A stretch of DNA of 64,000 bases from Paenibacillus_E oryzisoli_A (GTDB taxonomy: Bacteria; Bacillota; Bacilli; Paenibacillales; NBRC-103111), in assembly GCF_050467285.1 (NCBI RefSeq), contig NZ_JBCMUN010000001.1, positions 1-64,000 on the forward strand, read 5' to 3'. Positions 36,528-44,537 of the stretch are shown one piece after another. The notes under the pieces were generated by a model that was given only the letters and a program-made list of their open reading frames with translations, did no database searches and was not told the origin of the DNA. The stretch's first letter is position 1. Every line of letters begins with the position of its first letter. The position numbers and the translations under genes were made by a program.

Positions 36528-38021
36528 ATGGGGAATGGACGAGGGCTTCTTCGGCTAGGCGTGGCGAAAGTGGACATTACCCCGGCGAGCCCCGTCCCGC
36601 TCGCAGGCTTTGCCGTGCGCAGCGGGCTGGGGGCGTATGAGGGGATTTCCGAGCAGCTGTATGCTCGTATCTTTGTGTGGGATGGCGATTCTTCCTGCGC
36701 TCCTCCCTGCAACGATGGCACGGTCGTAGGGGGTGAAAGTAGCGATGATGAGGCGTGTGGCAGAGGCGGTGAGAGTGGCAAGGGTGGAGCGTGTGACAGA
36801 GGTGGTGAGAGCGGCAAGGATGGGGCATGTGGCAGAGGCGGTGAGAGTGGCGAGTATGGGACAGGTGATAGTGGCGGTGAGAGCAGCGATGATGAGAACG
36901 GCGGGGTCGGCTCAGCAGGTCAGCTCGCGCTGCTCGTCTCCGCCGACTTGCTCTGGTGGGGTAGCGACCGCGTTCCGGCGCTAAAGCGGCGCATCCGCGA
37001 GCGCTTCGGCATAACCGAAGACGCGATCCTGCTGCACGGCACGCACACGCACTCCGGTCCGCAAACGAGTGGACGGTTTACGTCGTACCTCGGCGTCATG
37101 GACGCCGAGTATGTCTACGCGCTGGAGCAGCGCGTGCTGGACGGCATCGCTGAGGCGTGCCGGCAGCTCGAGCCTGTCCGCGTGGAGCAGGCCAGCGGCC
37201 AGTCGCCGCTCGGCATCAACCGGCGCGGCATCGTGCAGACGCCGCCGGATCCGGGGCCGGTCGATCACGAGCTGCGCGTGATCCGATTCGTACGCGAAGA
37301 CGGCAGCGCCAAAGGGCTGCTCGTCCACTACGCCTGCCATCCCGTCATTACCCGGGATAATCGGGTTTCCGCCGAGTACGTCGGCGTGGCGATGGGCAGC
37401 GTAGAGCAAGCGGTGGGCGGCGGGGCTGTCGCCGCTTTCCTCCAGGGCACGTGCGGCGACATTAACCCCGGCGACGGCACACAGGTCTTGCGGGGCGATC
37501 ACGCTGCCGTCACCGCCGTAGGCGAAGCCTTCGCCGAGTGCGTGCTGGCTGCGTTGGCGGGGCCGATGCAGGAGTCGGCGGCTTGCCCGCTTACTTGGCG
37601 CAAGGTAAGCGTCGAGCTTCCGCTCGCGCCGATGCCGGAGCGGGCGGCGCTGGAAGTTACGGCGCTGGCTCAGGGTGTGCTCGGCGAATGGAGCGCCATC
37701 ATGCTGGAGTGCTACGAGGCGCTGTCACCTGTGATTCCGCTGGAGATCACGTTGCTGCAGCTGGCCGACGGCGCAGTGCTGCTCGGCATGAACGCCGAGA
37801 TCGTCGTAGCGTACGGGCTGTGGATCAAGTCGATCACAGGCGGTGCCGTGCTGCCAATGGGCTACACGAACGGGATGTTCGGCTACATCCCGACGGCACA
37901 GCAGCTTCTTGAGGGCGGCTATGAGACGCACGAATCGACGCTGTATTTTGCGATGCCGGCCAGCTTCGACCCTGCTGTGGAGCAGGTGATGAAAGCGGGG
38001 CTGCGGGAGTTGTTGGGGTAG
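36528..38021 (+). CDS. Neutral/alkaline ceramidase-like hydrolase with a low-complexity insertion
   Basis: A 497-residue protein. The start (LGVAKVDITPASPVPLAGFA) and HGTHTHSGPQT (His170, 173 and 175) match the zinc amidase domain of neutral ceramidases; YACHPVI and FLQGTCGDINPGDG are further family patterns. Ceramidases cut the amide of N-acyl-sphingosine, but bacterial cytoplasmic members without signal peptides, as here, may hydrolyse other amides. Residues of about 70-125 are a Gly/Glu/Ser insertion made of 12-residue repeats. It is the last gene of the operon, 13 bases behind the second aminotransferase. Confidence 0.8.
   Translation: MGNGRGLLRLGVAKVDITPASPVPLAGFAVRSGLGAYEGISEQLYARIFVWDGDSSCAPPCNDGTVVGGESSDDEACGRGGESGKGGACDRGGESGKDGACGRGGESGEYGTGDSGGESSDDENGGVGSAGQLALLVSADLLWWGSDRVPALKRRIRERFGITEDAILLHGTHTHSGPQTSGRFTSYLGVMDAEYVYALEQRVLDGIAEACRQLEPVRVEQASGQSPLGINRRGIVQTPPDPGPVDHELRVIRFVREDGSAKGLLVHYACHPVITRDNRVSAEYVGVAMGSVEQAVGGGAVAAFLQGTCGDINPGDGTQVLRGDHAAVTAVGEAFAECVLAALAGPMQESAACPLTWRKVSVELPLAPMPERAALEVTALAQGVLGEWSAIMLECYEALSPVIPLEITLLQLADGAVLLGMNAEIVVAYGLWIKSITGGAVLPMGYTNGMFGYIPTAQQLLEGGYETHESTLYFAMPASFDPAVEQVMKAGLRELLG
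36731..36905 (+). repeat. 36-base in-frame tandem repeat in the ceramidase-like gene
   Basis: About four to five copies of a 12-residue unit (consensus G-R-G-G-E-S-G-K-x-G-A-C) lie in a row between the start domain and the zinc-binding region. The units are inexact. Being multiples of 36 bases, copy changes would not break the frame. Confidence 0.8.
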
Positions 38022-38603
38022 GCTAGCTGTAAGGCAGCAAGACATTGAGTGTCCAATTGGAACGAACATAGCCGTGTTTCGCGCAAGAGGGGCGGAGTAC
38101 GGTTATTTTGTGGTGAATACAGGTCGAACCGACTGCCTCTTACTCCATCGACTGCCCTCCTATTAACTCACACGAACTACCCCCTAAACTCCACCAACTG
38201 TGCCCTCCTCATCCCCTCGACTGTACCTCTCCCCTCTCTAAAGATGCAAAAAGGCAGGAAATATTCGGTTTTATGCCTGTTCTGGATAAATACCTGCAAA
38301 AATGCATCCTTTCTCCCCCGTTTTCCCGAAAAAAGACAGGTTTATAACGAAAGCCTGCCTATTTGCAGGTTTTCCTTAAAGTATACAATAATTCATAAAA
38401 ATTCCTGCGTTTTCGCAGGCTTTTCGGTGGTGGTAGGCTGCGGCTAGCTAACTAGAGTGTATCCACCATGACTATCCTTCACGTCATTAAATATTTTTGA
38501 CAACGCTGCCATTCCGGCACCTCACGGGACGAACGCCCGCGCCCATTCTCGCATACGATGTAGCAACAAATTGCTGCTTGGCTGAGAGGATGCGTGATGC
38601 AGG
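38022..38603. other. 582-base intergenic region with a four-hairpin repeat element
   Basis: It holds the repeat at 38243-38419 and otherwise AT-rich or C-rich sequence without a supported gene. A frame at 38049-38447 runs through the repeat hairpins and has no ribosome binding site. The promoter of the transporter at 38604 should lie after 38440. Confidence 0.6.
38243..38419. repeat. Four-hairpin repeat element, copy 1
   Basis: Sixteen-base near-palindromes of form CCTGC-N6-GCAGG (or GATGC on one arm) start at 38243, 38293, 38354 and 38404, so spacings are 50, 61 and 50. The third is CCTGCCTATTTGCAGG and the fourth CCTGCGTTTTCGCAGG. A second element with the same build lies at 61063-61240. 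Confidence 0.8.
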
Positions 38604-40016
38604 ATGGACATTCAGCTTCTGCCGATTCATTGGGTCTATCTGGTGTTTATTGGCTTCATTCTGGCCCTGCTGATCAAGCGTCGGGATACGACGATGATCT
38701 GTGTGGTCGGGATTTTTGCGTTGGGCTTGCTGGCGACGGAAACGTTAAGCGGGTCGGTATCAGGGGTGTTCAACAGCTTTATTTATGCGACAAAAGAACT
38801 CATGGGCACGATCATGATTATCTCCATCATCGTCGCGATGAGCCGGGTGCTCATTCGTACCGGTATTAACGAAACGATGGTCGCGCCGCTGACCAAGTTC
38901 CTAAGAACGCCGGCGCTCGCGTTCTGGGGCATCGGGATCATCATGATGGTGACTTCGTGGTTTTTCTGGCCGTCACCGGGCGTTGCACTGATCGGGGCGG
39001 TGCTCTTGCCGGTCGCCGTACGTGTGGGCCTGCCTGCGCTGGGCGCAGCGATGGCGATGAACTTGTTCGGCCATGGGATCGCGCTCTCGGGCGACTATAT
39101 TATTCAAGGCGCGCCGAAGCTGACCGCGGACGCAGCCGGCCTGCCGGTCGCATCCGTGATGGAAGCGAGCGTGCCGCTCGTCATCGTGATGGGCGTCGTC
39201 ACGACGGTCACGGCGTTCTGGCTAATGCGCCGAGATCTCAAAAGAGGCACGTTCCGCAGCGGGCTCGTGGACAAAAGCATGGAAGAGCCCGGAGGACTGC
39301 TCTCCAGCGAGCCTGATACCAGACTGCACATGGCGCCTGGTCTCAAAAGACTTCTCGCGATTCTCATTCCGATTCTCTTCGCGCTCGATGTGGTCGCCAT
39401 GTTCGTGCTGAACCTGCAAGGCGGCGACGCAACGGCGCTCGTCGGCGGCACCGCCGTGTTCATCCTCATTACTGTGACCCTGCTGTCGCACCGCAATGAG
39501 GGCATCGAAAAAATCACAGCCTACCTCATTGAAGGCTTCGTCTTCGGCTTCAAAGTGTTCGGGCCGGTCATCCCGATCGCGGCCTTCTTCTATCTCGGTG
39601 ACTCGGCGTTCACCGATCTGTTCGGCAAAGTGCTGCCGGAAGGCTCGCACGGCATCGTCAACGACCTCGGCGTCGCGCTGGCCGGCGTCGTGCCGCTGAA
39701 CGGCGCGGTCGGCGCCGTAACGCTCTCCGTCGTCGGCGCGATCACAGGCCTCGACGGCTCCGGCTTCTCCGGCATCTCCCTCGCGGGCTCGGTCGCGCAG
39801 CTGTTCGCGACCGCCATCGGTTCCGGCGCACCGGTGCTCACGGCGCTCGGTCAAGTGTCCGCCATCTGGGTCGGCGGCGGCACGCTCATCCCATGGGCGC
39901 TCATTCCGGCAGCGGCCATCTGCGGCGTGAGTCCGTTCGAGCTGGCGAGACGGAATCTCGTGCCTGTGCTGCTCGGCCTGTCGGTGACGACGGTCGTGGC
40001 GATGTTTTTGGTGTAA
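38604..40016 (+). CDS. Ion-transporter-superfamily permease of unknown substrate
   Basis: A 470-residue membrane protein with about 12 hydrophobic segments and two similar halves, as in the ion transporter superfamily (GntP, CitM, NhaC and relatives). Helix-breaking loops such as FFWPSPGVALIGAVLLPVAV and LVGGTAVFILIT are seen. Likely secondary uptake of an organic anion or exchange of sodium for protons. ATG 38604 is preceded by GATGCAGG, a weak ribosome binding site. It stands alone before a terminator. Confidence 0.7.
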   Translation: MDIQLLPIHWVYLVFIGFILALLIKRRDTTMICVVGIFALGLLATETLSGSVSGVFNSFIYATKELMGTIMIISIIVAMSRVLIRTGINETMVAPLTKFLRTPALAFWGIGIIMMVTSWFFWPSPGVALIGAVLLPVAVRVGLPALGAAMAMNLFGHGIALSGDYIIQGAPKLTADAAGLPVASVMEASVPLVIVMGVVTTVTAFWLMRRDLKRGTFRSGLVDKSMEEPGGLLSSEPDTRLHMAPGLKRLLAILIPILFALDVVAMFVLNLQGGDATALVGGTAVFILITVTLLSHRNEGIEKITAYLIEGFVFGFKVFGPVIPIAAFFYLGDSAFTDLFGKVLPEGSHGIVNDLGVALAGVVPLNGAVGAVTLSVVGAITGLDGSGFSGISLAGSVAQLFATAIGSGAPVLTALGQVSAIWVGGGTLIPWALIPAAAICGVSPFELARRNLVPVLLGLSVTTVVAMFLV

Positions 40017-40051
40017 GTGAGCTGTGCGCCCAGCACGGCACATAGCAGCTA

Positions 40052-40077
40052 AGCCCTCGCGGAAGCGGGGGCTTTTT
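40052..40077 (+). terminator. Terminator after the permease
   Basis: AGCCCTCGC pairs with GCGGGGGCT (one wobble) around a GGAA loop, followed by T5. Confidence 0.85.
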
Positions 40078-40214
40078 GCTGATCGAACGTGTGCGAACGG
40101 TTTTCGTGCAGCGGTTGCTTTTCCGCGGGACTCGCAGTAAGCTAACCATACAGCCAACTACCTATGGCGTGTCTGAAAACCCGCTCAGGGGCATCTTTCA
40201 CCACCTTTTCGCCC

Positions 40215-40260
40215 AAATATAAGCATTTATAGGTTTCACTTGCAAAGTCGGCTTATATTT
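40215..40260. terminator. Inverted repeat AAATATAAGC/GCTTATATTT
   Basis: A perfect 10-base inverted repeat with a 26-base loop, followed by TTG. It lies in the 421-base gap between the permease and the NUDIX gene. That gap also holds GTCCCGTAGGGGAC and CGTACCCCTGGTACG palindromes but no supported gene. Confidence 0.5.
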
Positions 40261-40437
40261 TTGATAAACGCACTCGTCCCGTAGGGGACGGCGTAAGCCG
40301 TTTATTATACCTGCGGCGTCACTTTCGCTTGACGTACCCCTGGTACGCCTTCACAAAAGTTCCTTGCATGGAACGAAAATTCGGCAAAATCTGCGGCCCT
40401 CGGAGCATTCAGACTCGCCCTAATGGAGATGAGAGAG

Positions 40438-41013
40438 ATGGAAGTCAAGTTTTGCATGAACTGCGGGGCAGAAATGGAAACGCGCGACATCGATGGCACG
40501 CTGCGCCGGGCCTGTACGGTATGCAGCTTTGTGCACTGGGGCAATTACAGCATCGGTGTCGGCGCTTTGGTCATGAATGAAGGCAAAATCCTGCTCGTCA
40601 GACGAGCGCAAGAGCCGGGCAAAGGACGTTGGACAAACCCTGGCGGTTACATCGAGCAGCATGAGCTTATTTCGGATACGATTGAGCGCGAAGTAATGGA
40701 GGAAGCCAGCGTGGAAGCGAAAGTAGCGCGCCTCGTCGCCGTACGGGATTTGCCGCGAAGCATTCACAATGTCTATATTGCATTCGAGATGGAATACATT
40801 GGAGGCACGCCTCAGCCGGATGGGGTCGAGGTGGACGCAGCGGGCTTTTACTCGCTCGAGGAGATGGCGTCGATGCCAGTGGCCGATTTTACGAAATGGC
40901 TGATCGATGTGGCTCTGAACTCGGAAGGGGAAGGTCTGCTGGCAGATAAAGAGCCCATTGTCAAAATGGAAGGCTACGGCTTGTTCCGCACTCCGGCAGA
41001 GCCTCAAAGGTAA
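40438..41013 (+). CDS. Zinc-ribbon NUDIX hydrolase
   Basis: A 191-residue protein. The N-terminus has a four-cysteine zinc ribbon (CMNCG and CTVC, about residues 6-31) as in NADH pyrophosphatase NudC relatives. The NUDIX box follows, GGYIEQHELISDTIEREVMEEASV, in which the usual Gly after the Glu pair is replaced by Ser. It probably hydrolyses an NDP-X compound. ATG 40438 is chosen for GGAGATGAG before it; an ATG at 40423 would add five residues. Confidence 0.85.
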   Translation: MEVKFCMNCGAEMETRDIDGTLRRACTVCSFVHWGNYSIGVGALVMNEGKILLVRRAQEPGKGRWTNPGGYIEQHELISDTIEREVMEEASVEAKVARLVAVRDLPRSIHNVYIAFEMEYIGGTPQPDGVEVDAAGFYSLEEMASMPVADFTKWLIDVALNSEGEGLLADKEPIVKMEGYGLFRTPAEPQR

Positions 41014-41021
41014 AAAACGAG

Positions 41022-41084
41022 AACAGACCTAATCCGCAGAAGGCCGGCATGCGCCGGCTGCTGAAGTGGATGAGGTCTGTTTTT
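41022..41084 (+). terminator. Terminator after the zinc-ribbon NUDIX gene
   Basis: AACAGACCT pairs with AGGTCTGTT, with an inner GCCGGC/GCCGGC stem, followed by TTTTT. Confidence 0.85.
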
Positions 41085-41135
41085 GGTGTGTGCGCGAATA
41101 GAATGTACAAGATTACGTCGAAAGGGAGGATTGCG

Positions 41136-41561
41136 ATGCCGATTCAATTGCGCGGCCATCACTTACTCTGTCTGCTTGGCTATAGAGGTATGGGCTATTC
41201 GGAAGCCTTTTGCGAAAATATGACGGTGGTCTACGAACAACTGCGCGAGGAGCCGGAGACGATGATCCGCCTCGTGCTGGGGCCGGACGATCTGTGCGCG
41301 TTTCATCCCACAGAGGGCGAACAGCACTGCGAGAACCGCACGGTGTACACGCGCGATGCGGAGATCGCCGCCATTGTCGGCATGGAGATCGGCATGGAGC
41401 GGAGCTGGGACGACATCTGCACAAAGGTTGCGGAGCGGATTAACCCCTCCGACATCAGTCACTTGTGCGCGACCTGCCGCTGGCAGCCGTACGGCGTCTG
41501 TGCCGAAGGCGTGCGCATCATTGGCGAAGGCGGCGCATTGCCGCCTGTTGCCAAACGCTGA
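41136..41561 (+). CDS. DUF1284 protein
   Basis: A 141-residue cysteine-rich protein. The opening IQLRGHHLLCLLGYRGMGYS matches the DUF1284 family, and further cysteines (CENM, CAFHP, HCENR and CATCRWQPYGVC) suggest a metal or iron-sulfur site. The function of the family is unknown. AAAGGGAGG precedes ATG 41136. Its 3' end runs into a 36-base tandem repeat shared with the convergent SRAP gene. Confidence 0.8.
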   Translation: MPIQLRGHHLLCLLGYRGMGYSEAFCENMTVVYEQLREEPETMIRLVLGPDDLCAFHPTEGEQHCENRTVYTRDAEIAAIVGMEIGMERSWDDICTKVAERINPSDISHLCATCRWQPYGVCAEGVRIIGEGGALPPVAKR

Positions 41562-41573
41562 GCCGTACGCCAT

Positions 41574-41635
41574 CCAGCACACTGCCCTTCGCCAAACGCT
41601 TCACGCTAGCCAGCACGCTGCCCTACGCCAAACGC
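41574..41635. repeat. Short 36-base tandem repeat between two convergent genes
   Basis: CCAGCACACTGCCCTTCGCC and CCAGCACGCTGCCCTACGCC, each followed by AAACGC, start at 41574 and 41610. A degraded third copy lies in the end of the DUF1284 gene. No terminator hairpin is seen here. Confidence 0.6.
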
Positions 41636-41636
41636 C

Positions 41637-42284
41637 CTACGCCAGCACACCCACATCTGCACTGATGTCCAGCTTCTCCTGGGCCGAGCCCAAGAGACTG
41701 GACACCATCAACAGATCGTCGACCGGGCGGAGCAGCGAGCGCAGCTGGCGGCTGTCTTTTTGCTCCGGCGCGAGCCAGGCTTCGGCTTGCTCGCTGTCCA
41801 GAATCGCCGGCATGCTGCGCTGATACGGAAGGACGACGTCGTTTGCTTCCGTCATCAGCATCATGCAGGTGCGCAGCTCTTCCTCACCCGACGGGGCGCG
41901 CCACACGTCGTACAAGCCGGCGATGGCGAAGGTGCCGCTGCGCATTTTAACCCGGATCCATGTCGTGTCTTTGCCTTCGGGAACGCCGATATAGAAGCCG
42001 CTGCACGGAATAAGGCACCGCTGTTTGCGCACAATGCGCTCGAACGTCGGGTTGCTGAAGATGGAATCCCGCTCTCCGCACACCGCCTCCCTGGCCCAGA
42101 AAGGCATCAGCCCCCAACGGAACTCATCCAAAATTCGTTCACCTTTACGGCTGACCATGACAGCGGAAACCGATTCAGTAGGCTTCACCTCGTAACGGGT
42201 GGAATTATACGACAGCAGCCGGTCTACGCGAAACTGCTTCATGACATCCTGCACATCAGCCAAAATGGCGATGGAATGACACAT
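41637..42284 (-). CDS. Divergent SRAP/HMCES-like protein
   Basis: A 215-residue SRAP-fold protein. Starting at ATG 42284 gives Met-Cys, placing the catalytic Cys2 at the new N-terminus as the family requires; GAGGTG precedes it. RYEVKPTE, RWGLMPFW, SNPTFE, RCLIPCSGFY and FAIAGLYDVW follow the family order. SRAP proteins bind abasic sites in single-stranded DNA through Cys2. Here, however, the Glu of GFYEW is Ile (GFYIG) and the His of IHDRMP appears to be Tyr (PYQRSMP), so two active-site residues known from YedK are absent. It may bind DNA without normal linkage chemistry, or act elsewhere. Confidence 0.8.
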   Translation of the reverse strand: MCHSIAILADVQDVMKQFRVDRLLSYNSTRYEVKPTESVSAVMVSRKGERILDEFRWGLMPFWAREAVCGERDSIFSNPTFERIVRKQRCLIPCSGFYIGVPEGKDTTWIRVKMRSGTFAIAGLYDVWRAPSGEEELRTCMMLMTEANDVVLPYQRSMPAILDSEQAEAWLAPEQKDSRQLRSLLRPVDDLLMVSSLLGSAQEKLDISADVGVLA

Positions 42285-42391
42285 ACGAATCACCTCAATT
42301 GCAAATTTTGGTTAGTATGTGCCAGAATTTTCTTTTTCACTCGCGTGCATATAAAAAAAGCCACGGCACAGGGCCGCAGCGGAATCTAGCG

Positions 42392-43300
42392 TCACAAGAG
42401 GTCAGGGTTATCCGGTGTGCTTTGCTTTCGGTATTCAGCCGGCGTAAGTCCGGTCGTTTTCTTGAACATACGGTGAAAATGGGTCAAATGATTGAACCCG
42501 ATCCGGTAGGAGATCTCTTCAATACTATCGCCGGTTTGCTTGAGCAGCTTCATGGCCTCGGACAGACGAATGTCATTCACATATTCAATGAACGATTTGC
42601 CCTTGAGCAGCTTAAACATCGTGCTAAAATAAGCGGGGGACATCGTCGCTTGGGCGGCGGCGTCCTGCAGCTTGATTTCATGCATATAATGACTTTCGAT
42701 GTAGTCGACCGCTTTTTCGAAATGCTTGCGATTCGCTTGAACGTGCTGCTTCTCCACACTTTGTTCCAGAAATTCCGCATATTCGCGCCCCGCGATTACG
42801 AGCAGCATTTGCAGATTGGATTTGACCATCAACGTGTAGCCGTCCTGCTGGCGCTCCCGCTCTTGCATCATCCGCGCGATCAACTGCTCCGTCTCCCGCT
42901 GTCCGTTAAAAGTCAAGTTGAGCTTGGGCAGCAGACGGTCGTTCATAGCAACAAAGGGATGAATAAAAGCGAAGTTGACAAAGCTCTCCATGTCAGTCAG
43001 CCCTTGCAAGCTCGAATCAAGCAGGTACGGCATAAAATCGATATGGACGATCTCGACTTCTTTGCCCTCCAGCAGCTCGATCTGATGCTCATAGTTAGGC
43101 GGGATGGAAAACAAATCGCCTTTGATGAGCGTGGCTTTCATTCCGTTGACATTATGAAGGGCAGTCCCTTTGATCACATAGCATATTTGAAAATATTCAT
43201 GGGCATGCTGCCGGTTGCCGAGTAGGGCGGCATTGTTTTTGACGGCGATTTTGAACGGAAACTGCTCGTCCATATATGCTTTATACCGATAATATGGCAC
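42392..43300 (-). CDS. AraC-family regulator with cupin-like sensor domain
   Basis: A 302-residue regulator: an N-terminal cupin-like domain (about residues 10-130; HAHEYFQICYVIKGTALHNV, FSIPPNYEHQI) and a C-terminal AraC double helix-turn-helix (about 195-295, ending GLTPAEYRKQ). Such proteins bind a small sugar in the cupin pocket. GTG 43300 is the likely start, with AAGGAG nine bases upstream; longer frames start without a ribosome binding site and run through a terminator. It lies beside an isomerase-like gene and a divergent oxidoreductase, its likely targets. Confidence 0.88.
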   Translation of the reverse strand: MPYYRYKAYMDEQFPFKIAVKNNAALLGNRQHAHEYFQICYVIKGTALHNVNGMKATLIKGDLFSIPPNYEHQIELLEGKEVEIVHIDFMPYLLDSSLQGLTDMESFVNFAFIHPFVAMNDRLLPKLNLTFNGQRETEQLIARMMQERERQQDGYTLMVKSNLQMLLVIAGREYAEFLEQSVEKQHVQANRKHFEKAVDYIESHYMHEIKLQDAAAQATMSPAYFSTMFKLLKGKSFIEYVNDIRLSEAMKLLKQTGDSIEEISYRIGFNHLTHFHRMFKKTTGLTPAEYRKQSTPDNPDLL

Positions 43301-43404
43301 GTTGGCGCACTCCTTTGCGATAGCTCGGTTCTTCTTGATTTTATCATAAGTCCGGACATCTGGAAGAAATAAGCTACACGCAAGACCGATCCGAATACGC
43401 AGAA

Positions 43405-43446
43405 ACAAAAAACAGGACCGTCCCCCTTATAGGGAACAGCCCTGTT
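43405..43446 (-). terminator. Terminator after the sugar isomerase/epimerase gene
   Basis: On the minus strand AACAGGGCTGTTCCC pairs fully with GGGGGACGGTCCTGTT when wobbles count, followed by TTTT. It separates the isomerase-like gene from the AraC gene. Confidence 0.85.
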
Positions 43447-43486
43447 TATTTTTCCGAATGTTGAAATGCAATGATTCCAAACGAAC

Positions 43487-44293
43487 TCACAAGTGCTTTT
43501 GAATAAAGGCCATATAAGCCGGCAGCGAGACCTCAGGCTCCTCAAGGGTTGGCACCCATTTCTTTTCATATTCCAGCGACAGCCAACCGTTGTAGCCATT
43601 CTCCTTCAGCAAGCCGATGATTCGGGCTACCGGAACTTCTCCTTCGCCGATCAACGTGAGGGTTTTGCCTGTTGCATGCTTGATCGCGTCCTTCACATGC
43701 GTATGCTTGATATAGCGAGCCAGCTGTGCCCAGGTAGCCTCGGGCTCTTCCCCGTGCAAATAGGGGTGTTCAAAATCCCACAAAACTCCTACAGCCGTGC
43801 TCGCCGTCTGCTCCAGGGTGGCGGTAATCACCGTGTAATTGTTGATATCCCCGTGCGTTTCCAGCAGCACTGTCACTCCCTTTCCTTCCGCATAGCGCCC
43901 CAGCTCGGTCAGTCCAGCGGCAATGCCCGCTATCGTTTCCTGAGCGGGAACCTCCTGCGGCAGCCGGTCACCGAACACCCGGATATACGGCGTCTTCAGC
44001 TTCACCGCCAGATCAATCGAATCCTTCCCTTCCTGAATGGACTCGTCATACTTGGCCGGAAGATGGAACGAGCAGGAAGTGTCGAGACAGCATATTTCCA
44101 GCCCATGCTCTTCCAGGTCGCGAATGGTTTGCTCCAGATTCTCCGGAAGAAACGGGCGCGCACGCGGAAGGTACATTTCCCCCTCGACTCCTCTAAGCTC
44201 AATACCGTCAAAGCCCAGTCGCTTCGCTTCGTGCAACGTGTGCTCCCATGTCCAATTCGGGGTTGCCAAGGTTTGAAAGGCAATTTTCATCAT
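43487..44293 (-). CDS. Xylose-isomerase-like TIM-barrel sugar isomerase/epimerase
   Basis: A 268-residue protein with the AP-endonuclease-2/xylose-isomerase-like barrel: GFDGIELRGVEGE, a metal-ligand Glu in VTVLLETHGD, Asp in GVLWDFEHPYLHG, His in IKHTHVKDA and Glu near the end in WLSLEYEK. This set of metal ligands is that of IolE/IolI-type cyclitol or sugar epimerases. GGAGGAGATCC precedes tandem ATGs at 44293 and 44290. Together with the divergent Gfo/Idh/MocA oxidoreductase it looks like part of a sugar or inositol-type pathway. Confidence 0.88.
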   Translation of the reverse strand: MMKIAFQTLATPNWTWEHTLHEAKRLGFDGIELRGVEGEMYLPRARPFLPENLEQTIRDLEEHGLEICCLDTSCSFHLPAKYDESIQEGKDSIDLAVKLKTPYIRVFGDRLPQEVPAQETIAGIAAGLTELGRYAEGKGVTVLLETHGDINNYTVITATLEQTASTAVGVLWDFEHPYLHGEEPEATWAQLARYIKHTHVKDAIKHATGKTLTLIGEGEVPVARIIGLLKENGYNGWLSLEYEKKWVPTLEEPEVSLPAYMAFIQKHL

Positions 44294-44397
44294 GGATCTC
44301 CTCCGTTAATATAGATGGCTTATAACTAATCATCTTCTAGCTTAGCAAGATGAGCGAGGAGAGCATATCCACTATTTTCAGAATTACATAACGTATT

Positions 44398-44452
44398 TTT
44401 GGACATTTCGGGGCGAGTGTGAAAAACGAAAAATAGTCTACTTTTGTCCAAA
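44398..44452. promoter_or_regulatory. Inverted repeat TTTGGACA/TGTCCAAA between divergent genes
   Basis: TTTGGACA at 44398-44405 and TGTCCAAA at 44445-44452 form a perfect 8-base inverted repeat 39 bases apart in the intergenic region before the oxidoreductase gene. Two half-sites bound by a looping AraC dimer would fit; this is inference. Confidence 0.4.
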
Positions 44453-44537
44453 GATAATGGATAGGGCCGCTTGTCGAAGCACACTAGAATAGAGACTAGG
44501 CATCAGCAAATCACTTTATTTAAAGGAGTATCGGACT

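Noticed and set aside
38049..38447. A 132-codon frame downstream of the ceramidase-like gene
   Set aside because: It runs through the four-hairpin repeat, lacks a ribosome binding site and has no protein-like pattern.
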